A program made the translations under genes and the position numbers. From Arthrobacter sp. ok362 (lineage in GTDB: Bacteria > Actinomycetota > Actinomycetes > Actinomycetales > Micrococcaceae), in assembly GCF_900102785.1 (NCBI RefSeq), contig NZ_FNGC01000012.1:19985-83984 (forward strand): a stretch of 64,000 nucleotides of DNA, given 5' to 3'. Below the pieces are notes generated by a model, which was given only the letters and a program-made list of their open reading frames with translations, searched no databases and was not told where the DNA came from. Below are positions 1 to 8,503 of the stretch, in pieces. Each line of letters begins with the position of its first letter. Within the stretch, counting starts at the first letter, position 1.

Positions 1-735
1 TTCACGGTTGCCGCGACCAACGGGGTCAGCCCCGACGCGGTCACGCCCTCCCGCACGATCACGGTGGACCCGGCCCAGGCGCCCGACGGTACCCAGGCCG
101 CCGTCGTCTTCGGCTGGGGACCGGTAGTTGCCGGGGACGAGTTTTCCTACACGGGCGCGCCGAATCCGTTGAAGTGGGGCGTCTACAACAGTCCGGGACA
201 TGCGGGCAACGGGATCCGGAGTCCGAACGCCTGGTCCGTGGACGGCAGCGTTGTTACCGTAAGCGGCGACTCGGCGGGCACTACCGGCGGCATGTCAGCC
301 AAGTTTGCCCAGCAGCAATACGGACGCTGGGAAGTCCGGATGAAGACCAGCGCCCGGGATCCGAAATACCACCCAGTCCTGATCCTCTGGCCGAACAACA
401 ACACGTCCCCCAACTGTGCGGAGGTTGATTACGCCGAAGGAACTTCCGACACGTCCAGGATCAAGTTCTTCCTGCACTACGCGTGCAGCGGCTCGAACTT
501 CCAGACTCAGACAGCGCAGCCGATCGATACCACGCAGTGGCACAATTACGCGGTCCAGTGGACCCCGTCCGGGATCACCGGCTACATCGACGGCGTGCAA
601 TGGTTTACCGACACGGACCCGGCACACCAGCCCACCGTCGGGATGCACCAAACAATCCAGCTGGACTGGTTCCCGGACGGGACCGCCACGCTACCCAGCC
701 AGATGCAGGTCGACTGGATCCGCGTCTACCGCTAG
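1..735 (+). CDS. Glycoside hydrolase family 16 protein, 3' part (5' end outside window)
   Basis: The reading frame is open from base 1, so the gene starts upstream. The first ~22 codons resemble the end of a fibronectin-III/Ig-like module. A compact GH16 beta-jelly-roll domain of about 205 residues follows. The catalytic motif of GH16 retaining beta-glucanases, E-x-D-x-x-E, is present as EVDYAE (bases 421-438). The flanking segments (TTGGMSAKFAQQ, KYHPVLILWPNNN, TQWHNYAVQWTP) recur in two other genes of this window, at 48633 and 51930. The family hydrolyses beta-1,3 or beta-1,3-1,4 glucans or related polysaccharides, normally outside the cell; the substrate here cannot be read from sequence. 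Confidence 0.85.
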   Translation, partial: FTVAATNGVSPDAVTPSRTITVDPAQAPDGTQAAVVFGWGPVVAGDEFSYTGAPNPLKWGVYNSPGHAGNGIRSPNAWSVDGSVVTVSGDSAGTTGGMSAKFAQQQYGRWEVRMKTSARDPKYHPVLILWPNNNTSPNCAEVDYAEGTSDTSRIKFFLHYACSGSNFQTQTAQPIDTTQWHNYAVQWTPSGITGYIDGVQWFTDTDPAHQPTVGMHQTIQLDWFPDGTATLPSQMQVDWIRVYR

Positions 736-881
736 CCCCCGGCTCACCAGGCCAATTGCCATGTTGGGCTGCACGTCGGGCAGGGCGCTTGCGCCTGACG
801 GCCACCTTCGACACGCTGACAGTCACACCATAAGAGTTAGACACTTCCTTGGTTGTCGGCGCTTTGGTCCTAAGCGACTCA

Positions 882-1583
882 TCAGCGTTCGAGCCTCACC
901 GCCTCCACGACATCGTCGGCGCGCAGCTCGTGCATGGTGGCCTGCCAGGCCCCGAAACGGCCGTAGTTGCCCGGTTCCAGGATGGTCTCCCAGCCCTGCT
1001 CGACTTCGGCCTTCAGGTCCTCCGGCCAGTGCGAGCGGCCCAACCCCCATGATCCTGCCGTCCGGATCCGGACCTCGAAATCGTCGAACACACGATTGAG
1101 GCGGGCGTCCAATTCTTCATCGCTTTCGCCTGGAATATCCGGGGCAAGCGGACTCTCGTTCAGAACCTGATGCCAGTCGCTAAAGTGCGAGAGCAGCGCC
1201 CGTGCCCGAGCCACCTTGCACGTTAAAAGAACGCCTCCCTCAGAACGCCTGCAGCAGTCCACCAGGTCCTGACGCCTGATCTTGGCCCAGAACCAGAGCG
1301 CTCCGTCACCCACGGTGGAGAGCTTCCTAGCCATCTGTTGGAGCATCCAGGCGTAGGCGTCGACGTACAAGGGCTCGGCGAGGGAGTTGTCTGGCACCAG
1401 TACGCCGGTCGTCAGCAGGGCGTCCACCGCCTCCTCGGTCTGAATCGTATGAAGCAAGAGCCGGTCTGCGGAGGCGTCGTAGCCGATTCTGCCCTTGGGA
1501 ACGGCGTCGGCTGCACGGGCTTTTGTGATTGGAAAGGTCGGCACAGGACCATCATCGCTGAGGGCACCGACACTCGAAGGCAA
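882..1583 (-). CDS. DUF3841 domain-containing protein
   Basis: The protein matches my recollection of the DUF3841 family: a LLHTIQTEEA opening, a WMLQQM segment, an ALWFWAKI segment, and a Trp-rich C-terminal half (SHFSDWHQVLN, WGLGRSHWPED). Function of the family is unknown. The start is uncertain: 1583 is a TTG just after an in-frame stop, with GTG at 1544 and TTG at 1457 as alternatives, and none has a clear ribosome binding site. The conserved domain begins at about residue 43 of the longest form, so 1457 fits the usual family length best. It lies convergent with the GH16 gene. Confidence 0.6.
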   Translation of the reverse strand: MPSSVGALSDDGPVPTFPITKARAADAVPKGRIGYDASADRLLLHTIQTEEAVDALLTTGVLVPDNSLAEPLYVDAYAWMLQQMARKLSTVGDGALWFWAKIRRQDLVDCCRRSEGGVLLTCKVARARALLSHFSDWHQVLNESPLAPDIPGESDEELDARLNRVFDDFEVRIRTAGSWGLGRSHWPEDLKAEVEQGWETILEPGNYGRFGAWQATMHELRADDVVEAVRLER

Positions 1584-1683
1584 GTGGATCTACAGCCGGC
1601 GCCTACATGCAAAGGAAGCGACCGCCGGTCGAGCCCGTCGTGAGCCGAAGCGCTCCTTGGCCCGGTCTCACTTCCGAAAGTCT

Positions 1684-1709
1684 GAGTTCTCATGAGAGAG
1701 TGTGAACTC
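1684..1709. promoter_or_regulatory. Nested inverted repeat upstream of the luciferase-like gene
   Basis: GAGTTC (1684-1689) and GAACTC (1704-1709) are perfect inverted repeats around the 10-bp palindrome TCTCATGAGA (1688-1697). The element ends 2 bp before the ATG at 1712, so it is either an operator or a hairpin that would hide the start. No regulator gene is adjacent. Confidence 0.3.
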
Positions 1710-1711
1710 TT

Positions 1712-2281
1712 ATGAAACGGATCGGTTTTCTGTCCTTCGGCCACTGGGGCGACGTCCCGGGTTCGCGCGTGCGTTCCGCCCGGGACGCGCTCCTGCAGGC
1801 GATTGAGCTGGCCGTGGCCGCGGAGGAAGCCGGCGTCGACGGAGCGTTCTTCCGGGTCCATCACTTTGCCGAGCAGCAGGCCTCGCCGTTCCCGCTCCTC
1901 GCTGCGATTGCTGCCCGCACCTCTCGGATCGAGATGGGCACCGGAGTCATCGACATGCGGTACGAGAACCCGCTTTATATGGCCGAGGAGGCCGCCGCCG
2001 TCGACCTCATCAGCGGCAGCCGCCTGCAGCTGGGGGTCAGTCGGGGTTCGCCCGAATCGGTGCTCGCCGGCTACGAAGCCTTCGGGCACCGCCCGGCGGA
2101 GGGCGAGTCCGGCGCCGACATGGCCCGCCGGCACGCCGAGCGCTTCCGGGCCGCCATCTCCGGCGCGGGCATGGCCAGGGGCAATCCGCAGGTCACCGTC
2201 CCCAACCAGCTTGGCGTGGACTTCAACGTCCGGCTGCTCGAGTCGATTTCCCGCGAGGTCCGCCCCTCGTTGGGGCAGTGA
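1712..2281 (+). pseudogene. LLM-class flavin-dependent oxidoreductase with large internal in-frame deletion
   Basis: Residues 1-157 are a clear N-terminal half of a bacterial luciferase-like (FMN/F420-dependent) monooxygenase: RIGFLSFGHW at the start, VHHFAEQQASPFPLL, RIEMGTGVIDMRYENPLYMAE, and SGSRLQLGVSRGSP. Residues 162-189 (TVPNQLGVDFN onward) look like the extreme C-terminus of the same family. The family is normally about 330-350 residues; this ORF has 189. The missing ~150-residue segment would be the middle and later strands of the TIM barrel, so the product should not fold as an active enzyme. The junction is near base 2190 and keeps frame. Start chosen at ATG 1712, which gives the family N-terminus. 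Confidence 0.6.
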
Positions 2282-2321
2282 CGCGGGCGCTGGCCCCCAA
2301 CATTTCGGCCAGAAGCGAGAG

Positions 2322-3872
2322 CTATTTCCTCGCCGCGTCCTGGGAAACCGAGTGCCGAGCCGTTCCCTGAGTCACGGAATCTTTCGCCACTGAGAGCTGC
2401 GGCATCGCGGGGCGGTCGCCCTCGCGCAGCCAGTCGTCGAAGAATGCGTCGAGTTGCTGACCCGAAGCTCTTTCCATGACGGCCTCGAAGTCTTCCGTCG
2501 TCGCCGTCGAGTCGTTGTATCGGCTGAGCCACAACCGGGCGCCCGCAAAGAACGCCGCGTCGCCGATCTTCGCGCGCAGCGCGTGGAGGGCCGCCGCACC
2601 CCGGACATAGACCTGGCCCACGAACAGGTTGTCGCGGCCCGGGTCAGCGATGTTGAGCGCCCAGCGGTTGTTCGCATCGAGGTACGCCACGGCGTCCGCA
2701 AACTGCTCCGGCATCGTCGCCGCGCCTTGGTGCTCAGCCCACAGCCACTCGATGTACGTCGCCCAGCCCTCGTTCAGCCAGATGTCCTTCCAGTCAGACG
2801 GGCTCACCGCGTCGCCGAACCACTGATGCCCGAGTTCGTGCACCACCGTGTATTCGTCCGCGGCCTGCGAGTAGACCGGCCGCGTCTGCGTCTCCAACGC
2901 GTAGTCGACCGAATCGTCGTCGACAATCGCGCCGAACGCCTCGAAGGGGTACCGCCGGAACAGGCCCTCCAGGAACCCGATCATCTTCGGCTGCAGCGCG
3001 AGAGACGCTTTCGTCTGCGCCAGGGCCGCGCCCGTCACGCCCGAATCGATCGCGTTGATGATTGGCAGCCCGTGCGGACCTACCTCGTGGGACAAGGCAA
3101 AGTCACCGACGGTCGCCGTCGACAGGTAGCTGGCCATCGGGTCCGAGGCCTTCCACTTCCATGTCGTCCACCCGGCCTTGGTCGCCGGGCGGCCGACGGG
3201 CAGCCCGTTCGCCACCGCCGTTTTCCCGGCCGGCACAGTGATGCGGAACGTGTAGGTTGCCTTATCTTCGGGATCGTCGTTCACGGGGTACCAGGTCGCG
3301 GCGCCTTCGGGCTCGTTGACCACCATCGCGCCGTCTGCGGTGGTGACCCAGCCATAGAGGGCCCCGGTGGTGTCGAGCGGCTGGCCGGTGATCCCGCCGT
3401 ACTCGACGACGATCGTCGTCGTCTGTCCCGCCTTGAGCTTTGGCCGCAGGCCGATGGTGAGTTCCCAGATGCGGTTCGCGTCGTCTTGCAGTTGGGACCA
3501 CTTGGCGGGTTTGCCGTCGACCTGGACCGACGTGACGCCGAGGCCGCGCAGGTCGAAGTTGAGCGACCGCAGGTTCTGCTTCGCGCGGAGGGTGATTGTC
3601 GCTACGCCGCTGAGGCGGCCCGTGAGCACCGCGGGATTGGTCGGCGGCGTGTAGCGGAGGGCGAGGTCGTAGTGCAGTACGTCGTACCCGCCGTTGCCGG
3701 CGAACGGGAAGTACTCGTCGCCGCTGCCGGGAGCGCCCGCTGAGTAGCGGGACCCGTCGTGGGCGGGGGCGGCCTGCGCCGTCCCGCTGATTGCGCCGAC
3801 ACTGGCGACCACCACCAGCACGACGGCGATCGTTGTACGCCGCATTGCCCAGTTAAACTGCTGCCCAATCAT
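2322..3872 (-). CDS. Secreted M1-family zinc metallopeptidase (aminopeptidase N-like)
   Basis: The product is 516 residues. Residues 1-35 form a signal peptide (MRRTTIAVVLVVVASVG then AQAAPA). The zinc site is HELGH at 345-349 with the third ligand in NEGW (E368), the HExxH-(18)-E arrangement of M1 peptidases. The N-terminal beta-domain (YDVLHYDLALRYTP) and a segment in the position of the GAMEN loop (DYALETQTRP) are also visible. It probably trims peptides outside the cell. ATG 3872 is chosen over an upstream ATG at 4091 because GGGAGG sits 6 nt before it and the signal peptide begins here. A 24-codon ORF overlaps the start by 4 nt. Confidence 0.88.
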   Translation of the reverse strand: MIGQQFNWAMRRTTIAVVLVVVASVGAISGTAQAAPAHDGSRYSAGAPGSGDEYFPFAGNGGYDVLHYDLALRYTPPTNPAVLTGRLSGVATITLRAKQNLRSLNFDLRGLGVTSVQVDGKPAKWSQLQDDANRIWELTIGLRPKLKAGQTTTIVVEYGGITGQPLDTTGALYGWVTTADGAMVVNEPEGAATWYPVNDDPEDKATYTFRITVPAGKTAVANGLPVGRPATKAGWTTWKWKASDPMASYLSTATVGDFALSHEVGPHGLPIINAIDSGVTGAALAQTKASLALQPKMIGFLEGLFRRYPFEAFGAIVDDDSVDYALETQTRPVYSQAADEYTVVHELGHQWFGDAVSPSDWKDIWLNEGWATYIEWLWAEHQGAATMPEQFADAVAYLDANNRWALNIADPGRDNLFVGQVYVRGAAALHALRAKIGDAAFFAGARLWLSRYNDSTATTEDFEAVMERASGQQLDAFFDDWLREGDRPAMPQLSVAKDSVTQGTARHSVSQDAARK

Positions 3873-3943
3873 TGGCTTCCTCCCGCCGTCCGCTCGAAGC
3901 CGACCTTCGTTCCGTCGACCAAGATTTGGTATCCGATCATCAT
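3869..3943 (-). CDS. Possible short leader ORF coupled to the M1 peptidase gene
   Basis: A 24-codon ORF (tandem ATG codons at 3943 and 3940, product beginning MMIGYQILVDG) has AAAGG just upstream and ends in a TGA that overlaps the peptidase ATG as ATGA. The geometry suggests translational coupling. It has no recognisable homologue and may be a chance ORF or the remnant of a longer gene. Confidence 0.3.
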   Translation of the reverse strand: MMIGYQILVDGTKVGFERTAGGSQ

Positions 3944-4127
3944 GGGCCTTTCTCGGGGCCCCGGGGGGTGAGCGTCTCGCCCGCCTGAAATGGCTTCGAC
4001 TCGACGCCCGAAGAATAACGACCTCGGCCTGGGAAGTAACGACCACGCCCCCAACACAGTTGTGGAATGTCGCCCATAATCCCCACAGCAACTTTGGAAA
4101 ACCTTGGCACCCATCTCCGGCGACGTG
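3944..4127. promoter_or_regulatory. Non-coding stretch with a 21-bp-spaced direct repeat
   Basis: AATAACGACC (4014-4023) and AGTAACGACC (4035-4044) are direct repeats about two helical turns apart, upstream of the M1 peptidase on its template side. This could be a tandem regulator site for that gene. The rest of the stretch holds no gene I can support. Confidence 0.25.
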
Positions 4128-4415
4128 TCACGGCCCACGCCGCGCATCGCAGCCCTCGCCGGGTGGAATCAATCCGTGACCCCTTCGGAGGATTGGCTGG
4201 CCGCCGCCCCGCGATGACCCGACCGCTGATGAATTCAGGTTGTCGATCGTGCGAAGGGCGCGGAAGATACTGGCGAGAACCAGGAAGATGCCCCCCAAGA
4301 TCAGCAGGCCCCCGCACAGCGCGAGGAAGGTGTACAAGTCCTCATCGCTGCGGTATGCCTCGCTGGCTGCCCGTCGCGACACGGCCGGCAGCTTCGGTGC
4401 AGGAACTGGACGCAA
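4128..4415 (-). CDS. Hypothetical small membrane protein
   Basis: The 95-codon ORF starts at TTG 4415 and contains one strong transmembrane segment (LYTFLALCGGLLILGGIFLV, about residues 27-46) followed by a polar tail. Third codon positions are G/C rich, as expected for coding DNA here. Its start abuts the 19-bp palindrome that fronts the divergent padR operon, so it could share that control. No family is recognised and no ribosome binding site is evident. Confidence 0.3.
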   Translation of the reverse strand: MRPVPAPKLPAVSRRAASEAYRSDEDLYTFLALCGGLLILGGIFLVLASIFRALRTIDNLNSSAVGSSRGGGQPILRRGHGLIPPGEGCDARRGP

Positions 4416-4434
4416 CTATGTACTGAGTGTATAG
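4416..4434. promoter_or_regulatory. 19-bp palindrome, probable PadR operator
   Basis: CTATGTACTGAGTGTATAG reads CTAT-nn-ACT-n-AGT-nn-ATAG, with 14 of 18 arm positions symmetric. It ends 8 bp before the padR start codon. PadR proteins commonly autoregulate linked transporter genes through dyads of this size, so repression of the operon at 4443-7902 is the likely role. Confidence 0.55.
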
Positions 4435-4442
4435 ATGGGGGG

Positions 4443-4970
4443 GTGAACAACACGCTTGCCCTTCTGGGGCTGCTGGGCCGGGAGCCCAGTTATGGCTATG
4501 ACCTGAAGCATTCCTATGACCGCTATTTCGGCGTTCAGAAACCCTTGGCATTCGGGCAGGTGTATTCCACGCTGGCCCGAATGTTCCGGGACGAACTGAT
4601 CATGGCTTTGGGGGAGGAGAGCGGCGGTGGTCCGGACCGCAAGAAGTATGAGATCACCCTTGCCGGCAGGGACAAGGTGCGGCAGTGGCTCTTCACCGCC
4701 GACGTGCCCTCCGAGACCATGCAGAGCGAGCTGTTCGCCAAGACCGTGATCGCGTTGCTGCTCGACGACGACGCCGACCGGTTGTTGGATGTGCAGCGCG
4801 CGGAGCACATGGCCCGGATGCGCGAACTGACCCGTCTCAAGCGCGACGGCGATCTGCTGCAGGTGCTGCTGTGCGACCACGGCCTCTTCCACATCGAGGC
4901 CGACCTGCGCTGGATCGAGCTGACCAGCGCCCGGCTGACCCAACTCAAAAAGGAACTCCAGAGCGCATGA
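4443..4970 (+). CDS. PadR family transcriptional regulator
   Basis: The 175-residue protein has the PadR winged helix (LLGLLGREPSYGYDLKHSYDRYF, then GQVYSTLARM and KKYEITLAGR) followed by a C-terminal helical dimerisation region (about 95-175). It starts at GTG 4443 behind GGGGGG. It is the first gene of a three-gene operon; its stop overlaps the ATP-binding protein start as ATGA. Such PadR-ABC-FtsX units usually sense and export a peptide, antibiotic or lipid-active compound. The palindrome at 4416-4434 is its likely operator. Confidence 0.88.
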   Translation: MNNTLALLGLLGREPSYGYDLKHSYDRYFGVQKPLAFGQVYSTLARMFRDELIMALGEESGGGPDRKKYEITLAGRDKVRQWLFTADVPSETMQSELFAKTVIALLLDDDADRLLDVQRAEHMARMRELTRLKRDGDLLQVLLCDHGLFHIEADLRWIELTSARLTQLKKELQSA

Positions 4971-5680
4971 GCACCATCGACACCACTTCACCCATCCTCA
5001 GTGCCCGCGGCGTCCACCACGGGTTCGGGCAGACCGAGGCGCTGCGCGGTATCGACGTCGACGTCCACGCCGGCGAAGTGCTCGCCGTCATGGGGCCGTC
5101 GGGATCGGGCAAGTCCACCCTGCTGCACTGCCTGGCCGGAATCCTTGCCCCGATCCGCGGCACCGTGGCCTATGCGCCCCGCGGGCAGGCTCCCGTCAAT
5201 ATCAGCGGATTGGGTGAGGCCGAACGGTCCCGGCTGCGGCTGACCGACTTCGGCTTCGTTTTCCAGTTCGGCCAGTTGTTGCCCGAGCTCACGGCGCTGG
5301 ACAACGTGAGCCTTCCCTTGCTTCTGGGCGGCACCAAACGGGCTGAAGCCCGCCAGCGCTCCAAGGAATTGCTCGAACGACTCGGGCTGGACGGATTCAC
5401 CGCCAAACTCCCCGGAGAGCTCTCTGGAGGACAGGCCCAGCGTGTGGCCATCGCCCGTGCCCTGGTGACCGCTCCTGCGGTGTTGTTCGCCGATGAACCC
5501 ACGGGGTCCCTGGATTCCCTGGCGGCCGAGAACGTCCTGACGCTGATGCTGGACCTTGTCCGGGAAGCGGGTACGACCGTGGTGCTTATCACCCATGACG
5601 CGCGGACCGCCGCATATGCCGACCGGGAAATAATCGTGCTTGATGGAAGCATCTCCGCTGGCCACCGGGTCGCGGCATGA
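4967..5680 (+). CDS. ABC transporter ATP-binding protein (MacB/LolD-like)
   Basis: The 237-residue ATPase has Walker A GPSGSGKST (43-51), the signature GELSGGQAQR, Walker B VLFADEPTG and the H-loop LITHDAR. The short form, with one nucleotide-binding domain and an FtsX-type partner, is typical of the MacB/LolD/BceA group. The start at 4967 is fixed by the ATGA overlap with padR; a longer in-frame ORF upstream is out of frame with the real padR and is not used. It also overlaps the permease gene by ATGA. Confidence 0.92.
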   Translation: MSTIDTTSPILSARGVHHGFGQTEALRGIDVDVHAGEVLAVMGPSGSGKSTLLHCLAGILAPIRGTVAYAPRGQAPVNISGLGEAERSRLRLTDFGFVFQFGQLLPELTALDNVSLPLLLGGTKRAEARQRSKELLERLGLDGFTAKLPGELSGGQAQRVAIARALVTAPAVLFADEPTGSLDSLAAENVLTLMLDLVREAGTTVVLITHDARTAAYADREIIVLDGSISAGHRVAA

Positions 5681-7902
5681 ATCCGGCTGTCCTGAAAATG
5701 GCGCTGCTTGGCAGCCGGTCCTCGTGGGGTCGAATGGCCGGCATCGGTGGCGGCGTGGCAATCGGCGTTTGCCTGGTGCTTTTGCTGTGGAGTGCAGCGA
5801 ACGGGCTGGCCCAGCGGGACGCGCGGGGTGCCTGGCTGCGCGAAATGGGCCAAACCCCGGTCACCGTTCCGCTGGCAGCCGACGGACTCACCGCCAACGG
5901 ACGTCCGGAGCCGATACCCCTGGCACCGGACAAGATTCTGCTGGGATTCCCGGGGGACATCTTCCGCGACCAGCTCATCAATCACCGCGACATCGCGGCC
6001 CTCCCCACAACCACCGTGAAGATTCCAGGCATCGGCGCCCCGCCGGCTCCGGGACAGTACTACGCCTCGCCCGCCCTGCAGCGACTGATCGAATCGACTC
6101 CGGCTGAGGAGCTGGGGGACCGGTACGGTCAGTTCGCAGGCGTCATCGACGACTCCGCCCTGCCGGGGCCGGACGCGTTGGTGGTCATCACCGGCGTCTC
6201 GGAGGCCCAGCTCCGCCAAGGCCCGGCGGCAATGCTCGTAACGGACTTCACCCCCAATCCCTACGGTGAGAGCGCAAGCTTGTACCGCACGGCGCTGATG
6301 GTTGGCGGAATCGCGGTGCTCTTCCCGGTGCTGCTGCTGGTCAGCATTGCGACCGGTCTGGGCGCTGCCCAGCGCCGGGAACGCTTTGCCACCCTTCGCC
6401 TCATCGGTGCGTCGCCTCGGCTCATCTCCGGCATGGCAGCCGTGGAGACGGCCATCCCGAGCCTGGCCGGTGCCCTGCTCGGCGTCGTCCTGGCGGTCGT
6501 ATTCAGGCCGGCCGCAGCCCAGGTCCCCGTCGACGGCACCAGAGTGTTCCTGGCCGATTTCACCTTTGGCGCGGGATTCGCGGGGACCGCAGTCGTGCTC
6601 GTGGTGGCGGCCTGCGCGCTGGTCGCCGCCAGGCGTAATGCCAGGACCGGAATTGGCCCGCTCGGAGTCACGCGGGCCATGCACGAGAAAACCCCCACAC
6701 TGTGGCGGGCCGGACCGTTGCTGGCCGGACTGGCGGGCATGGCCTTCGGGGCCGTGTTGGCCAAGGTCGACACGGACGGCAATCCGTGGACATCTCCGCT
6801 GCTGATCGGCGGGTTCGCGCTGACCGCCGTCGGCGTCGTCACCGTTGGCCCATGGCTGACCCGGATGGTCAGCACCATCGGCCTGCACCGGGCGCGCAGC
6901 GCCGCCGCAGTCATCGCCGCCAGCCGAATCCGCCAAACCCCCGTTGCCACCTTCCGGTCGGTGTCCGGGCTGGTCATTGCCGCCTTCATGGTCTCTGTCT
7001 TCGCCGGGGGAGTCAGCGCTATTGAAACCATAGATGCGCCCGAGGCCCGTCCCGGGCTGCTCCTGCCCACGAGCGTCTACGCGTTGGTGGCGCCCGGTTT
7101 CACGCCTGGCCACGTGTCGTCCGTCGCTCAGAACATCCAGGAAGTTGCGGGCATCCGCGACGTCACCGTCGGCTATGCCCGGGCCGCCCTCGGGCGGGGG
7201 GAGGACATGGACATCTACATTCCGGCCGAGGATGCCCCATCGCTCGGGTTCCGGGAGACCCTCGCGGAGCAAGTCGCGGCCTTCGATACGTCGTTCTTGA
7301 ACTCCTGGACCACCACGCCGGTCGCTCTCACGGCCGCGCCCGTCCATAGCTTGGCCGGCCTGGCTCCGGTTGTGTTGGTGGTCGGTACCGACGGGACGGC
7401 TGAGGCGCTTGACCGGGCGCGCACCGCATTGAACACATCCGGAGTCACTGCCACGCCTGCCACCTCCCGTGCGGACCTCGCGACGATGGGCAGCACCCGG
7501 CTCATCCAGGGCCTGTCGGCCCTTGCCTATCTCGGTGTCTTCGTCGCCGTCGTCATTGCCGGAATTTCGCTGGCTGCGTCCACCGCGGCCGCGATCCTGG
7601 ACCGAAAACGCGTGCTGGGCCTGATGCGGCTGATGGGCATGCCCGTGGCGGTTCTTCGCAGGGTCATCGTCCGGGAGGCCGCTGTTCCCCTTTTGGCCGT
7701 GCTTCTGCTGTCCGTCGGGCTCGGATTCCTCGTGGCATGGCTGATGATCATTTCATTCGGCCGGGGGCGGACCATCACGTGGCCCGGCCCCGAATACTAT
7801 GCCGCCCTGTCCCTCAGTCTCCTGCTCGCACTGGCCGCAGTGGCAGCTACCTTCGGACTTGTCCGCTCCAACACCGCCATCACGGCCACCCGATCCGAGT
7901 GA
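5677..7902 (+). CDS. FtsX-like ABC transporter permease
   Basis: The 741-residue membrane protein has an N-terminal transmembrane segment (residues ~20-40), a large extracytoplasmic region, a central group of membrane helices around residues 205-335, another near 345-455, a second extracellular loop, and a final FtsX domain (ISLAASTAAAILDRKRVLGLMRLMGMP, about 620-735). This two-FtsX-domain plan is usual for actinobacterial MacB-like exporters. It would pair with the ATPase encoded immediately upstream. Substrate unknown. Confidence 0.88.
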   Translation: MNPAVLKMALLGSRSSWGRMAGIGGGVAIGVCLVLLLWSAANGLAQRDARGAWLREMGQTPVTVPLAADGLTANGRPEPIPLAPDKILLGFPGDIFRDQLINHRDIAALPTTTVKIPGIGAPPAPGQYYASPALQRLIESTPAEELGDRYGQFAGVIDDSALPGPDALVVITGVSEAQLRQGPAAMLVTDFTPNPYGESASLYRTALMVGGIAVLFPVLLLVSIATGLGAAQRRERFATLRLIGASPRLISGMAAVETAIPSLAGALLGVVLAVVFRPAAAQVPVDGTRVFLADFTFGAGFAGTAVVLVVAACALVAARRNARTGIGPLGVTRAMHEKTPTLWRAGPLLAGLAGMAFGAVLAKVDTDGNPWTSPLLIGGFALTAVGVVTVGPWLTRMVSTIGLHRARSAAAVIAASRIRQTPVATFRSVSGLVIAAFMVSVFAGGVSAIETIDAPEARPGLLLPTSVYALVAPGFTPGHVSSVAQNIQEVAGIRDVTVGYARAALGRGEDMDIYIPAEDAPSLGFRETLAEQVAAFDTSFLNSWTTTPVALTAAPVHSLAGLAPVVLVVGTDGTAEALDRARTALNTSGVTATPATSRADLATMGSTRLIQGLSALAYLGVFVAVVIAGISLAASTAAAILDRKRVLGLMRLMGMPVAVLRRVIVREAAVPLLAVLLLSVGLGFLVAWLMIISFGRGRTITWPGPEYYAALSLSLLLALAAVAATFGLVRSNTAITATRSE

Positions 7903-7933
7903 GATCACAACCTGCTTAGGAGACCTCCCAGGC

Positions 7934-8236
7934 TTATCCTTCGCAGTCCGTGCAGTAGACCTGGGCGCCCGTCTGCCGGGCGACCTGGGAGCGGTGCCGG
8001 ACCAGGAAGCAGGAGTAGCAGGTGAACTCGTCGTCGGCCTGCGGGATGACCTGAACGATCAGCTCTTCGGCGATGAACTCGCCGCCCGGGACTCCGGCCC
8101 CGTCCAGCCCGTCGGCCTCGTCGAGTTCCTGGACGACGCTGCGGGCGTCCGGTGCGTTAGCGGACTGCAGTGCTTCCAGGGAGTTCTCCTGGGATTCCTT
8201 GACGTCCGAGCGGACTTCGTCGTAGTCGGTTGCCAC
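7934..8236 (-). CDS. DUF4193 domain-containing protein
   Basis: The 100-residue protein is acidic in its first half and ends in a probable zinc ribbon with two CxxC pairs (FTCYSCFLV and VYCTDC). The opening ATDYDEVR, the GEFIAEELIVQVIP stretch and the cysteine pattern match the DUF4193 family, which is widespread in Actinobacteria and has no assigned function. GTG 8236 is chosen because family members begin M-A-T-D-Y; an ATG five codons upstream (8251) is the alternative. Confidence 0.8.
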   Translation of the reverse strand: MATDYDEVRSDVKESQENSLEALQSANAPDARSVVQELDEADGLDGAGVPGGEFIAEELIVQVIPQADDEFTCYSCFLVRHRSQVARQTGAQVYCTDCEG

Positions 8237-8503
8237 GTGGCTTGTTCTCATTTCTCGAGTGTTGACTAGGCTCAGTGCAACGTACAGCATCCCGCGGTGG
8301 TTCCGCAGCCGTGGGCAGAATCAATTCCGCGCGGCGTCAGCGGCAAGGTTTGGGCAGGATTCGCGCACGATCCAAGACCGACCGGTCTTTCCCGTTGTAG
8401 AGTGGCTTCACGGTCTTCCGCCCCATTTGCTCCAAGTTTGTATGGCTTCAGGGATCGTGGCCGGTTCCGGGCTCTGCCGGAACGGGAACAAAGGATTAGG
8501 CAA

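Noticed and set aside
5170-7347. A 725-codon minus-strand ORF
   Set aside because: It is the antisense shadow of the ABC ATPase and permease genes, with no recognisable domain.
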